Origin: Nymphaea colorata
Taxonomy: Eukaryota > Streptophyta > Magnoliopsida > Nymphaeales > Nymphaeaceae
Reading direction: 5' to 3'
NCBI RefSeq assembly: GCF_008831285.2
Contig: NC_045141.1
Location: forward strand, 21,138,848-21,202,847
Length of the DNA: 64,000 bases
Shown: piece by piece, positions 13,571-25,600 of the stretch
How the letters are laid out: each line of letters starts with the position of its first letter
Numbering within the stretch: the first letter of the stretch is position 1
Notes under the pieces: model-generated
Database searches by the model: none
What the model was told of the DNA's origin: nothing
Seen by the model: the letters and a program-made list of their open reading frames with translations, nothing else
Position numbers and translations under genes: made by a program

Positions 13571-15660
13571 CTATTGAAGTCCATAAACAAGCAAAGCTCC
13601 AACACCAGCAATGCCAGCAACAAGACCAACAATCACTCCGATAGGAGGCAGTCCACCGCCGATCGCCCTTCCAGTGTTGACATCATACCGAGCGAACCGT
13701 TTCTTAGGAGCTGAGCACTGAGGGCAAATGTAGTTTTCCGGCTGCCATCATGAAGAAAAGGAAGTGAAGTACTTGGGAATATACTCACTTGCATCAGAAA
13801 TAGTTAGGAATTTGAGGCAGAAAGAGCAAAAATTCAGTGGTCGGTTAAAAGCATTTCCATGCAGAAAGCAACTTGCCTGTTCGTCAAAAGGTTTCTGCAG
13901 CGTGTAGATGAAACCGCAGTCCAGACAGATGTGTGTGGCTCGAGCCTGCAATATGATTCCTATTTAGCTTGTCTATAACAGAATGACACCAAGTCTAATC
14001 TTTTTCCATTTATTTACGCAATGTGACGATATATGTGAAGGAAAAGACAGAATGAAAATCTAAAAAGTTTAGTTTAGACGTCATAGACGATGTCGGCTTT
14101 CTATGAACAAAAACGCGAGGACCCATTTGAGCTGATGGCATATGATTTTCAAATCCCATGAACTCTCAACAAACAGAGCTGAGAAACAAAAGCAAGGGGG
14201 AGGAGGAGGAAGGATCACCTTTTGCGCTTCTGTTAACTTCCGTCCGAACCTGGGAGGAGCTGGCCTCTTGGGCAATCGCTTCACGTCTACCTCCGCGCCC
14301 CTGCCATTTTCCCATGCACGAACTTCACCGCGTGAGCAGAATGAAATTCATGGTCTTGCTCCGCACTCGCAGATGGAGTGTGAAAAGCAAAAGTTTCACA
14401 AAAAAACGTGCTCAACTTTTGAAAGGATTAAAGTTTCAATTTCCACAAAAGATCTCGTTGAAAAGCAATTTAAATCTGTTGCTTTTATTACCGCCAAAAG
14501 TTGAGCACTTCTCAGTAAAAATCATTTCTAAAAGACGTGCCGCCTCGACTTAAGCTGTTTGTGCGGAAAGGAACATAGAATTCGTAATCGCAGACCTGCT
14601 GATCACGAAGTAGACGGAGTCTGGCTTGGCCTGGATGGCCGTTTTGGTAAATCCCAGCTTGTCGGCAGGCCAGAGTTCGTCGCCGAAAAAGCTGCTCGTG
14701 TAAAGCACCTGATCACCGGCCTTCAGCCCTGCCTTCGCCGCGTTTCCCCCGCCATCCACCGCCTGCCGTCAAGTCCCCACCGACCAAGAAGAAAAGTAAA
14801 AACCACCAACAATTAACACAAAAATTTGAATCGGCACCGTCTTTTCGTTGGAAAAGAAAACGAAATTGGTTTCTAATTTTCTTTTACTGTCAGAGTTTCG
14901 ACAAGTTTTCTAAGTAAAAATTTATAAAACTGTATCTACTCAGTTAAGCTGAAGCCGATCTTCATGATTCGTGGGGGAAAGGCGCACCGTGATGACGACG
15001 CCACCGCCGGGCTTCTGGCCGAGGGTGAGGCCGAGGGGCTTGTCGACCTCCACCTCTATGTTCTTGGACGCCCCTGCCGTCCTCGCCCTTACCTCCAGGC
15101 CGCCACCCGATCCGTTTCTCCTCCCCAAACCTTTCCCCTCCTTCCGCAGCAACACTACCCTCATCTGCCCATCGCCATTGATGGACAACCCACGCCCGTA
15201 GAAGCTGCTTCTGCTTCTGCCCTCCTTCTGTCCCTTCAACTCATTATCAAACAATTTCATCAGAAACTTGAAATCTGGCAACATAAGAACTCCAAAAAAT
15301 ATGTAAAACAGATTGAATGATTGAAAAATAAAGGTGGCAGAAGAAAAGTGAATGAAAGATGGTATATATAATATACATATGCGTTTACTGTCGTTGAGAG
15401 AACATTATCTATGCTCCTCCTCTTTCTATTTTCATTGAACCACTGGAAGATACATATTTATACAAATTCTGAAGGGCATCGAAAAGAAACTAGAAATTCA
15501 AACAAAGAATGACGAGATTTTGAATAACAGGGAAATGTACCTCATGAAATGTAGGATAGAAAGGTGCAGAACTGAGCCCGCTGTTTGCTCGCGTTCTTCT
15601 TGAGGAAGAAGAGGAGGATGAGGGAAGGGTTGCAGCGGGAGAGATCACTGCTGTGGCCAT
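13571..15660 (-). CDS. ENH1: chloroplast PDZ and rubredoxin-domain membrane protein (ENH1 type)
   Basis: Six exons (15660-15541, 15266-14988, 14762-14596, 14300-14219, 13945-13877, 13741-13571) join in phase to 295 codons plus stop. The N-terminus is Ser/Arg/Ala-rich without acids, as in a plastid transit peptide. A PDZ-like domain spans about residues 108-190 (IEVEVDKPLGLTLG to VYFVISR). A rubredoxin fold follows, with CLDCG (Cys223, Cys226) and CPQCSAPKK (Cys245, Cys248), then a C-terminal membrane helix at about 273-294. This architecture matches Arabidopsis ENHANCER OF SOS3-1, a thylakoid protein linked to redox homeostasis and salt response. All four iron-ligand cysteines are present. 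The intron after Gln239 uses a GC donor (CAG|GCAAGT). The exon-2 acceptor (TTCAAG) was chosen because it alone keeps phase, so the first 10 residues of that exon are less certain. Confidence 0.9.
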
Positions 15661-18600
15661 CTTTCTGATGCACTCGAAAATGCTGCCTCTGCCTCCTTTC
15701 CCTTCAATGGGATGAAGAGAAGAAGAGGTGATTGTTCTCGTTTCCTTTATACTTATTAATGATTTCCAAGTGTTTTTATGGGGGAGACGCTTCTGTGGAG
15801 GAAAAGAAACAACGCCTCACTGATTCAGAGTGGAATGTGAAGATTTAGGAAGCAGGGCAGAGAAAGGATAATCCAACGCCTGTCGACCACGCATCCTTCT
15901 CGCGCCCCCTCTCTCTCGGCCGCAAAAAATCCAAGCCACGAATTTACATTATCCTCCTTACAATAGAGAACAATTCATATTTGGGCCAGTGGTGGCACTC
16001 TCCATGTCATGTAACATGGGATTGCATGTTGCCACGTTCTAACGTAATTAAATTTTGGTAATTTACAGTGTAAAAATCAAATTCATAAGAGGGGGGAGTC
16101 TTTCATTTAATTCGGAGGGTATTTTAATTATTTCCATTCCATAACACATTATCCTTGTTAAGAACCACAACCTGCTCTTCCGGTGGTGTTTTAATGGATT
16201 TTGAAAAAAAAAATTCTAGTGTCCGAAATTTAACATAACCAAATTGAATGGATTTTGAGTTGGGATCATCATGCTCAATTATACTAGCTTTCTTTTCCTT
16301 CTTTTTTTGAGTTTTTGTTGAATTTGGACCTAACTCGTGCCCATGTTTAAGTTTATGCAAATGAATTCGTTGCTTTAACCACGGTTAATGGACACCGACG
16401 AATAGTTAAGTTTTAAAAAACAAGTCACTTGACAGATACTTTATGTAGCGCATTTGGACAAAAGAAAACTTTGTAAGTGTTTGATTGCAGAATAGAACAC
16501 TAGGTTCTAGTTCTCCGTAAAATCAGATTAGTTGGACATTCACAGACTGTTCCTTTGCCATACATCTTATATTCATTGGGTTTCTTCTTTTTTTCTTTTC
16601 TTTCTAATGTACCCATGTCATGTTAATAATAATAATAATAATAATAATAAAGCCATAGACAGGATCATGCTAATCTTCTCATATCATTCTAATTTGATGG
16701 GATGTCTATAGAGAGAGATGAAAACCATCGATTTAGTTCCTATTACATCGAACTAATTAACGATCAAAGCTAACCATTCAAAACATGAAAATGCTGTCCC
16801 TTCTGAAATGCGTGAAGTTCCGGCGGAAGTAGATCTGTGACATGAAAACAAAACAACGAGCTTAGATCCGATTTCAACTATGGAAATCTATTCTAGTCAT
16901 ATTTTCCATACGAACGGAATATAGTAATTAATCTAACGTGAAAACGAAGTTTTGAATAAGAAGAATTAACTTTTTTTTAAAAAATAGATGAACTCAGCGT
17001 GCCACCAGTGGGTTGAGAGTCGCCGCCGGCTTTCTCAGCCATCAGCCGTTAAGGGACTCTTTTCTTTTTTCAAGTTTTTTGAAAAAAAAAAAATGAGAAG
17101 GGTGTTTGATATATTTTTCTTTGTTGTTCTAATTTTTTTTTGTGAGAAAGTGATTGTTTAGGAAGTAAATGCAAAAGGGTTTTTTTTTTATGAGCTTCAA
17201 GGGTAAGAGTTACGGTTGATAACAATCAATTAACCTCACGGGCTGGTTAATTTGGTACGTTTCATGTAGAATGTTCGTTTATCCATTTCACCTGCTTTTG
17301 GGTCGTGAGCTGCATTGAGCAGTAATTTTTTCATAAAGGGGAGAACTAGCTACTTCATTATTTGTGATTCGGGAACTACGTCTGGGCCAGCGACGAGATC
17401 AATTACGAGTGTCAATGATTCAGACTTGATTCAAAGAAAATAGATATGGAAAAAAATTTAACATCCAGCTAAGAAATCAGATTAGTTTCAATTTAAAAGG
17501 TAACATTCAATTGCATTCTTATTCAGATTCAATTTTAGACAAATGCCTATTCAAACTTGAATTCCGATTCAGTTTCAAATACATATCTTACATCCAACAT
17601 CTATACCCTATGAAAGTCAGTTTTTGAGCATGTAGTTCTGAATCTGCAATTCAGTCGTACATCTAAAAATCGGATTCAGATTCAGGTGTGAAAATTAAAG
17701 TTGCTTGAGATTGAGTCTTAATTGTAGATTTAAGAATCAGATTCAAATATTATGTAGACTTTGCTTCATTTGTATTGGAATCTCAATCCCAACCCAAATA
17801 TATAAAGATCAGATAAATAAAGATACAGTAAAAGGAAAAATCTCATTTCAATCGGATCCCTTGCATCTTCACAGGTATTAACTTGGGTTGACCACCCTTG
17901 AACCAGAAAAGTTTAGGCCCCAAAAATGGCAAGAACAGTTTAGGAATATAATGATTTCCTCGAAGGAACCAAAATATAGGAAGCAGGTGTCGAACTTAGC
18001 TGCATGTTGATGAACGACCTTCTCTGACAGGAAAAAGAGAAGGAAAGAAACGCCTGGGCAGGGACGGTACAAGTGTGACCTCTGATGCTGGAAAAGTTGC
18101 ATCCCTTATTTAGGTATGACCGAAACATGGGCACAAGATTCCTCACTTCTGCATTCCAGATGACCGCCGTATAAGGAAAAGTTTGAGGGCAATATAAAAC
18201 AGTGGCAGATGAGAGATGGAGAATCTTCTTCGCGCTTCTTCGCTTCCTGTGAGAAAGATTTGCTGTTCCTGTATATTATTTTACAAGGGGAGAAAGTTGG
18301 AAGAGGAGGAGGGGATGGAAGGAGTGAAGGAAGCTGTTTTCTTCTGATTTCCGTAAGAGAAGTGTTGTTGTTGTTGATTTCTTCCTAGAGAAATTCTGAG
18401 TTTCCATGTTCTTACTCTCTGATACATTTTCTCTTCATTCTTTGCAGCTTTATTTCTTGGGTATTGGGTACACAGAGTGTGGCAAGTAAAAGGAATTCCT
18501 GTTGCTTCAAAGTAAAGTTTTTCTATGCATTTCAATTGGTCCTTCTCTATATCTGCCTTTTTGTCTCTGATGCGCCCATTTGTGTGTGTGCGTAGGAAGT

Positions 18601-18704
18601 TTTTCTGATCACTGTGGGCAATGATAACTCTTTGAGTTTGAATCATCTATTTCGGGCTCTGCGGAAGGAAGAAAAATCATTACCTTGGTAACGCCATTTC
18701 CTGA

Positions 18705-18741
<37 letters not shown>

Positions 18742-19600
18742 TCAGTAGTTCCATTAAGCGATGGATGTATTAGTGCTTCCTTTTGGATTCGATTGGACGG
18801 CTGCAAACTTGATTCAAATGATGGAAGAAACATTAGCATAGCTATTCGTAAGGCGATCTTGGACTGCGACAGTGGGCTGAAGTATATTTTTCAAATGTTT
18901 TCTTACAAGGGCAGAATGATAATTTTCAATTTTTATTATCAGGGCCGAATTAAATTTTTTTAAAATTATCACTTTTTTTCCCAAAAATCTTGGGTGGGCC
19001 TATGCCCCACTATCGCCCTTGGTGCTCCAGCCTCCATTGATCTTGGATGCGACTGAGTGGAACAGTACATATATATGACCCCGGCCCATACTTTCCGTGA
19101 TTTCTTTTAGCTATTGTTTAGAAGACCGGTTTCTGCTGCTGTCTGGGATTTTCAACACAATTTGTTGGTGTCTTCTATCTTTTTAATATATACTATCATC
19201 ATAAATATTGCCTATGGATTTTTAAATGCATGGTTTTTCTTTGGTATAATAAGGTAAAACTGTTTTTCTTTGAAATATCTCAGCAAATTTAAAAAATTTA
19301 ATTAAATCCTAAAAATAGTATTGAAAAAATGCAAAAACATAAAAATTCAGTAATAAAAAAATGTGAAACAAAACCATAAAACGCAAAAAAAATACGGCTT
19401 TTTTTCATTTTTAGAGGTTTCTTTTTCATGTTGAAGTCTTTTCAAATTAAAAAACAGTTTTTTTGCAAATTTTGTCGGCTGACCTGGGATTTTTGGCCAA
19501 ATAAAATATGTTTTCACATATATACATATCATTTGAATTCTTAGGCTTACGACAGATTTCTCTATTTCAACCATACAATTTTTTTGGAGGCTGTAATCAG
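15661..19600. other. intergenic with repeats
   Basis: No gene is supported. Contents: a (TAA)n tract at 16624-16650; an ATTCAGATT-rich segment at about 17400-17830 that looks like a degraded MITE; a (CT)n tract at about 18711-18738; and a fragment near 18950-19045 with CCCACTATCGCCCTTGGTG that resembles transposon ends. It includes the promoter side of the minus-strand ENH1 gene (first few hundred bp) and the unmapped 5' end of the gene at 19624. Confidence 0.45.
16624..16650 (+). repeat. (TAA)n microsatellite
   Basis: Nine tandem TAA units in intergenic DNA. Confidence 0.9.
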
Positions 19601-19623
19601 ATTTCGTGGAAGGAAAGGCAGTA

Positions 19624-22600
19624 ATGGAAGAAAACATGGTCCGCATCATTGAAACTGATCAGCCTTGTATTGCTGAGGTCGATCCTGCTGTTCCCGTGAT
19701 TAACACGGTTCTCCCGTTAGTTTGGATACCACAGCTCCAAGCTTGGTTTGTGGATACGTCACGCTTAGGAAGAACACCATGTAATCTCTCTCTCTCTTCC
19801 CTGCTTATCTTATTCTTATGGATGCATATCTATTACATATGGTGCATGTTGTCATATTTGACTACTTTTCGTTTGCAATTTCGTGCATTAAATTAAAGCT
19901 GCTTAATTATGATAACATGTGCTGTTATCGAGTCTGCATGCTGATTTTCATGAAGTTCAATGTATTACTAGAACCAGCTGATCATGAGCATCTGTCATGT
20001 GGTGATGACTTAATAAATTGTGTGTGTGTGTGTGTGTGAATGTGTGGAGTTTGCCTCTTCTTAGCTAGCATGGCTCCTTCTTGACTTTGCCTCTTGGCAG
20101 GGTTCTTTCTTCTCAAGCAAAATATGAAAATGGGTGGGCACTGGGCCGAATACCTGACAGGTATCCAGTACCCTGCTCGACTCAGTCTCGGGCCCTAAAA
20201 TTGGCAATGGAGGGCCCCGACTCAATGCAATAATTTACTTTTATTATTATTGATTAAGTATATTTATATATTATTTTATATTAAATACATTTTAACTGGA
20301 CTGGGCCGGGCCTGATCTGGTCCCAGGTTTTGGGTAGTTGGGCTGGGCCCGAAACGCGACCATGTGTTGCAGCCCGGCCCTTTATCGGGTCGGTCTGGGA
20401 GGAGCAGGGCCAGGCCGGCCCGATGCCTAGGCTTAATGAGCATATGTCAATGCATCAAAAAGAAATGAGAAGATACTAGGTAACAAAAGAATCCCCTTGA
20501 TCTTTCAGAAATAGTCACTGCTTAATGTACAAAGCAGTCAGAGGGTGTAGCCAAGTCCTTGATTCTGGTAGTTAGTCTTTGGTCTCGCAGGGTTTTTATT
20601 AATCCCAACGCTTATACAATTTCCATTGTCTGGCTGAAATTGCTTCCAAAGTGGGTTGGTTTTCATCCCTCTTCATACTTTGTAGTAGCATGACCAGACA
20701 CGGATGGTCAGTTGATCTACATATTGGTTGGTGCGGACAATTGCCCACACCAAACCTACAATTTTTATTTTTATTTTTTATTTTCATACAGGCGCCATTA
20801 AATATTTGATGGCTGCCCACAAGGAATGGATTTTTTGAAATAGTGCCACTTAGTCCTTAGACAAAAAATTCATCGTTGGTTCAAGGCCGGCTTGGTTACA
20901 TGTTGGGCGGAAGATCAGACTACATAAGTGAATCACAAGTTAAAAGTAACATGTTGATCTAAAAGCCCAAGTTCAAGAAAGAGCTGCAATTTGGTGCAGT
21001 TAAAGGGAGGTGGGCGACCAATTAAACTATGCATAGGTATTAATATAAAGATGCTGTTTTGTCTCATGTGAGATGATTGAGAATTATGACAATTGTAGCT
21101 CACTGTTGAGAATTAACAAACCGGAAGGTCGATTGATTTGAAGGACGCCGATTCCTAGACGTTCCAGCCTTGTGTTCCTTGTTGGCTCTAAAGAAGCTAA
21201 GGGACCAAGTTTCGAACGGGGCATGGTGAGTGAGGACATAGCTGGAGCTCCAGTCGACAGCCAGAGAAGAAAATGAAATAGAACGAGAGCTTTGAAATGC
21301 AAAGAAGTCGGCTCTTTCAACAGAAGAGTAGTGAAATCGACAAGCAGAAAAGGGAGTCCTAGTAGAACTGGGAAATATTCAGATATTGGTGAAAAGAAAG
21401 TGCAAAGATGGGCTTAGGAATAGCCCCTCATGTTGACAATGAGGTCCTCATATCCCTAGCTGATGATTCAGGATTAGAAATAAGATGAGGCACTGAAGAG
21501 ATGCCAAAACAGAGCAAACAAAAGGGTGATGGTGGATGCAGTTCATGATGCATGGTAGCTTACGTCCTCAATCTGGCAATCTTTCCCCAGTAGGAGCTGA
21601 GGTGGGTTTTTTGCTGCTATATCTTACTGGGGATCTATATTGGATCTGTTAATGTCCTAACTGTAATGCTTATAATATCCCCAGTATAGGATCCATTTCT
21701 TGGTTGTACGCATTAAAATTCTTATAGTAACGGTCAGGAAGCTGACACTGAGCAAGCACTTTATAAGATTGAGCATTCAAGGGGAAAAGCGATAGATCGA
21801 CTACAATGAAGAATACAGACATGGATATGTGCTTTTGTTTCCCTCTCTCTCCTAAGAAAGCCGATGACAATCTTGAAAAATGTGAGAGATTTGCTTGCAT
21901 AAGCAATGAGGATAGGTGAAAGACAGTTATTTTTCATATGAAGGTTGAGGTGAGCGCCCATTAGGAATTGGTCTCGAAAGTTTCTTCTCCATAGTCGTCA
22001 TTAGAAATGAATGTGGTGCTATGCACATGATTCTTATTATTGGCATTCTTAAGGGGGTTATAGTTTGAGGATTCAACTCAAATTAATGAAAGAAATGAAA
22101 GAGAATGAGGTGGGATGCTACAGCAACTGGACAACAACAAAATCCAGTTGTGAGAAGAATTTAGGACTTCTAATGTTTTTAGCCTTGTATTCATATATGG
22201 TAGAATTTTCTCAAGTTAAGCATGGAAACGAGCATAAATTGGAGACTGACTGATTTAGGACTTCTAATGGTCACAAATTGTCTTTTTCCTTTTGGTAGCT
22301 GCCAATCACATTTACAACTTAAGTTAGGTCCGAGGACTTGATTCCACATTCTTCAATTTTGAATGGAATATCTCTCTTTGTAGGTTTTGATCTTCTGAAT
22401 TTCATAACCTAACTAGTCACACTAGCCAAGAGGGCAGACCACTGATCTAAGGCTTGTAACACTATTGTCACACCAGTCATGTATGTGGTTTATCAAGGCC
22501 AGACAACACCATTACAGGGATAGGCTAATGGAATAAATTAATTATTTCTATACAGTTCTTCCATGGTGTGGCTCTCACCAGTTTTCTAAGAACTTGCTTA

Positions 22601-25600
22601 TTTCCAAGGTGACAGTTGCTAGAATTTACCATGTCATCACTGCCTTCATAAACATATCAACCTTTAACAAAGTATATCTACAGCAACTTACACCTTGGAA
22701 GCATTAGAGTACTGAATGCTAATGTGACTTCCTTCTTAATGGTTGTTGAATATTAAAAAGAAAATAAAAGAAAAAAGAAATCGATACTATATATGTCAGT
22801 AATTGCTCGTGACCTGTGGAATTCTTTGATTTATTCTTTTCTTGTTATATTAATATAAAGTAGTTGCAGTCAAAAGAATCTCATCTACTAGCATCACACA
22901 AGGGTTCAAAAGATGGATGACATATTTTCCATCAAAACTCTATCTAACAGTTGAAAGTTTGTTTCCAAATGATGAATTTGGAAACTCACGAATGATTGCA
23001 AACATAATTCAAATAGAATAATTTCTGAAGACAACTCTCAAGTACTAGGGTGGCATTGTCTCAAGCACATTTTAAGGATCAATCTAATCCTTTAACCAAG
23101 TGTGCATTTTTCATTTGGGCTATAATAGATATACATGCAAGAGGATGGTTATTTCCTACTGATGCTTCCTGCGACAACCATATTGACATATGGGAGAGGG
23201 AAAGGTTGATTGCTCAAAGAAGATAATGCATTGAGGATGAAAGCAATAGTAGTTAATAGCAACAATCATGGAAGGACATATGATAATGATATCATCGTTA
23301 TGGGAAGCCTCTCTAGCAAATTCATTAGGATCATTAATTTAATCTAACTGATGAACACTTAAAGAAAATCAAGGAATTATTGTGCTATACGTTAATGTGG
23401 ATAATAAATGTAACTGCACCTTAAAAAACAAGAAGTTATCCTAAAGGCTTATATATGAAATGGATTGCTCATTACCGACTTCAAAGTCGATGGTGGCCTT
23501 CCATGGACTAAAAAATATTTAAGCCACATTAAATAATTTCTTATTTTTTGTACTATGTTTTTGTTCATGGTATGAGAACAAGGTTTGATGAAAAAAAAAC
23601 TTGCGCCTCAATGAAGGCCTTTGGAACGACCAAAACAGGTCACCGACTTCTTCACCAAAGTAAGGGTTCAATCTAGCTTTTAAACAAGAAGCAAGATCTC
23701 CACGACAAATTGAGACTCAGTGAATCGTTGTCTAGTTTGAAAGGGAAATGAAGTAAGATAGTGCGTTGAAGATGAAGGCAATAATAGTTAACAATAACTA
23801 TCATGGGAGCGCATCTGATAATGACATCTATCATAATTATGGAAAGCATCTCTAGTAAATTTAGTAGCAACTAAAATCATTACAATGATATAATTGGGGG
23901 GCGTTTGATGGATGTGGGAGTTATTATAGACAAGGGATAGAGATCCTCATGTTCTAGCTAGTTTCGTCCACACACCATCACATGCGGTACCATTGTCCGT
24001 GCTCTTGATGGTGAGAAGGCAGACGACGAAAATCTCTCGGACCTAAAGAGGTCTGACATTTGTCCGTGGACAAAAAAATTGCCTGTTAGGGCTTCATTTC
24101 ATCTCTTGCAATTTGTGTCTCTCGCGCAGCAGGAACAACTGGTTAGGTGGCCTTTGGGTTAGAGATGAACAAAACCATGAAAAAGGTCTCTTTCTAGGAT
24201 CAAGAAGAAACCCCAAACCAATTCTAAGCAAAAGGGGAAAGATCTCCGTCTTTTCTTTGAAAATTGGAGACGGCCAGAGAAAACACCTGTGGTTTACCTA
24301 CAAGCCCACTCCAAACCTCCGCAACCAGCAGAAACGAAGAAAAAGATAAGCAAGAAAAGAAATAGTGAAAAAAAAAAAGTCGAGGAAAAAAACTCATGGG
24401 GATCTTACACGAACCAAGTCGTCGTAATCCTACTTCCAGTTTCGGTGCTTCAACATCAATTTCTTGGCATCGGGAACAGAAGCCGTCTCTCTCTCTCTCT
24501 CCCCCCGAGGCCATGTCCATCTTCTAGTGAAACATCACCGTTGTTTTTGCCCTTTCCCGTTATGGAGGCTGTTGTTTTTTAATGATGCCCGTCTTTCTAC
24601 TGATAAACATGAGTCTGGTTATGGTGGCAGTTGTTCATCGCTTTCTTTCTCTCTCTCATGTTATTCGTGATTTATCAAATGGTGGAGAAGCTTGACACAA
24701 ACAAACATCTATGTAAATTACACGTGACTATAATTTTATGGTCTGTGGATTGTTGTCCATGAATTTTAATCCGTGGATCCACGGATGTTTGTCTGTAGCA
24801 TTCAAACGCTTCAAGGGAACAATTAAAGATAATCACGGAATTATTGTGTTATTAATGTATATAATAAATGCATTCCAGCTTCTCCTTAAACAAGGAGCTA
24901 TTCTAGTTTAGCAAAAGCTTATATATGAATGAAATTACTCGCCATTGGTTCCAAGGTTGGCCTTTCAGTCAGCAACGTCAAATAATTTCTTTACTTTGTT
25001 TTATGTTTTTCTTCATGGTATCGGAGCAGTGCTTGTTGAAGAAGACTTATGGCCCAATAAAGATCTTTGGAACGACCAAAAAAGATTCGCCGACTTCTTC
25101 ACCAATACAAGGACTCGATCCAGTTTTTAAACAAGCAAAGTCTCCATGGCAAACCAAGACTAAGTAAATCGTTGTCTAGTTTGAAGGAGAATGAAAGAAG
25201 AAAATGCGTTGAAGATCAAAGCAATAGTAGTTAAGAATGGCAACCATGGGAGCACATATGATAATGATATCATCATTTTGGAAAGCATCTCTAGCAAATT
25301 CGGTGACAACTAGGATAATTACAATGATTTAATTAGCGAACCGTTAAAGATGATCAAGGAACTATTGTTTTGCTAATGTGGATAATCGATGTGTTCTAAC
25401 TACTCCTTAAAACAAGGAGCTATCCCAAATGTGTAAAGGCTTATAAATGCATGAGATTGTTCACTACCAATTCTAAGGTCGATGATGGCCTTGTGTGGAC
25501 TAGAAAAGGTTTGAGTGCATGTTAAGTAATTTCTTATCTTTGTTTTATGTTTTTCTTCAATTGCTGCATTGGGCAATGAGCAGAACAATGGTATCATGGA

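Noticed and set aside
14142-14553. 120- and 131-codon plus-strand frames
   Set aside because: They lie across exon 4 and introns of the minus-strand ENH1 gene and are antisense shadows.
14940-15320. Plus-strand frames of 118 and 76 codons
   Set aside because: Antisense to ENH1 exon 2, whose minus-strand frame encodes the PDZ start.
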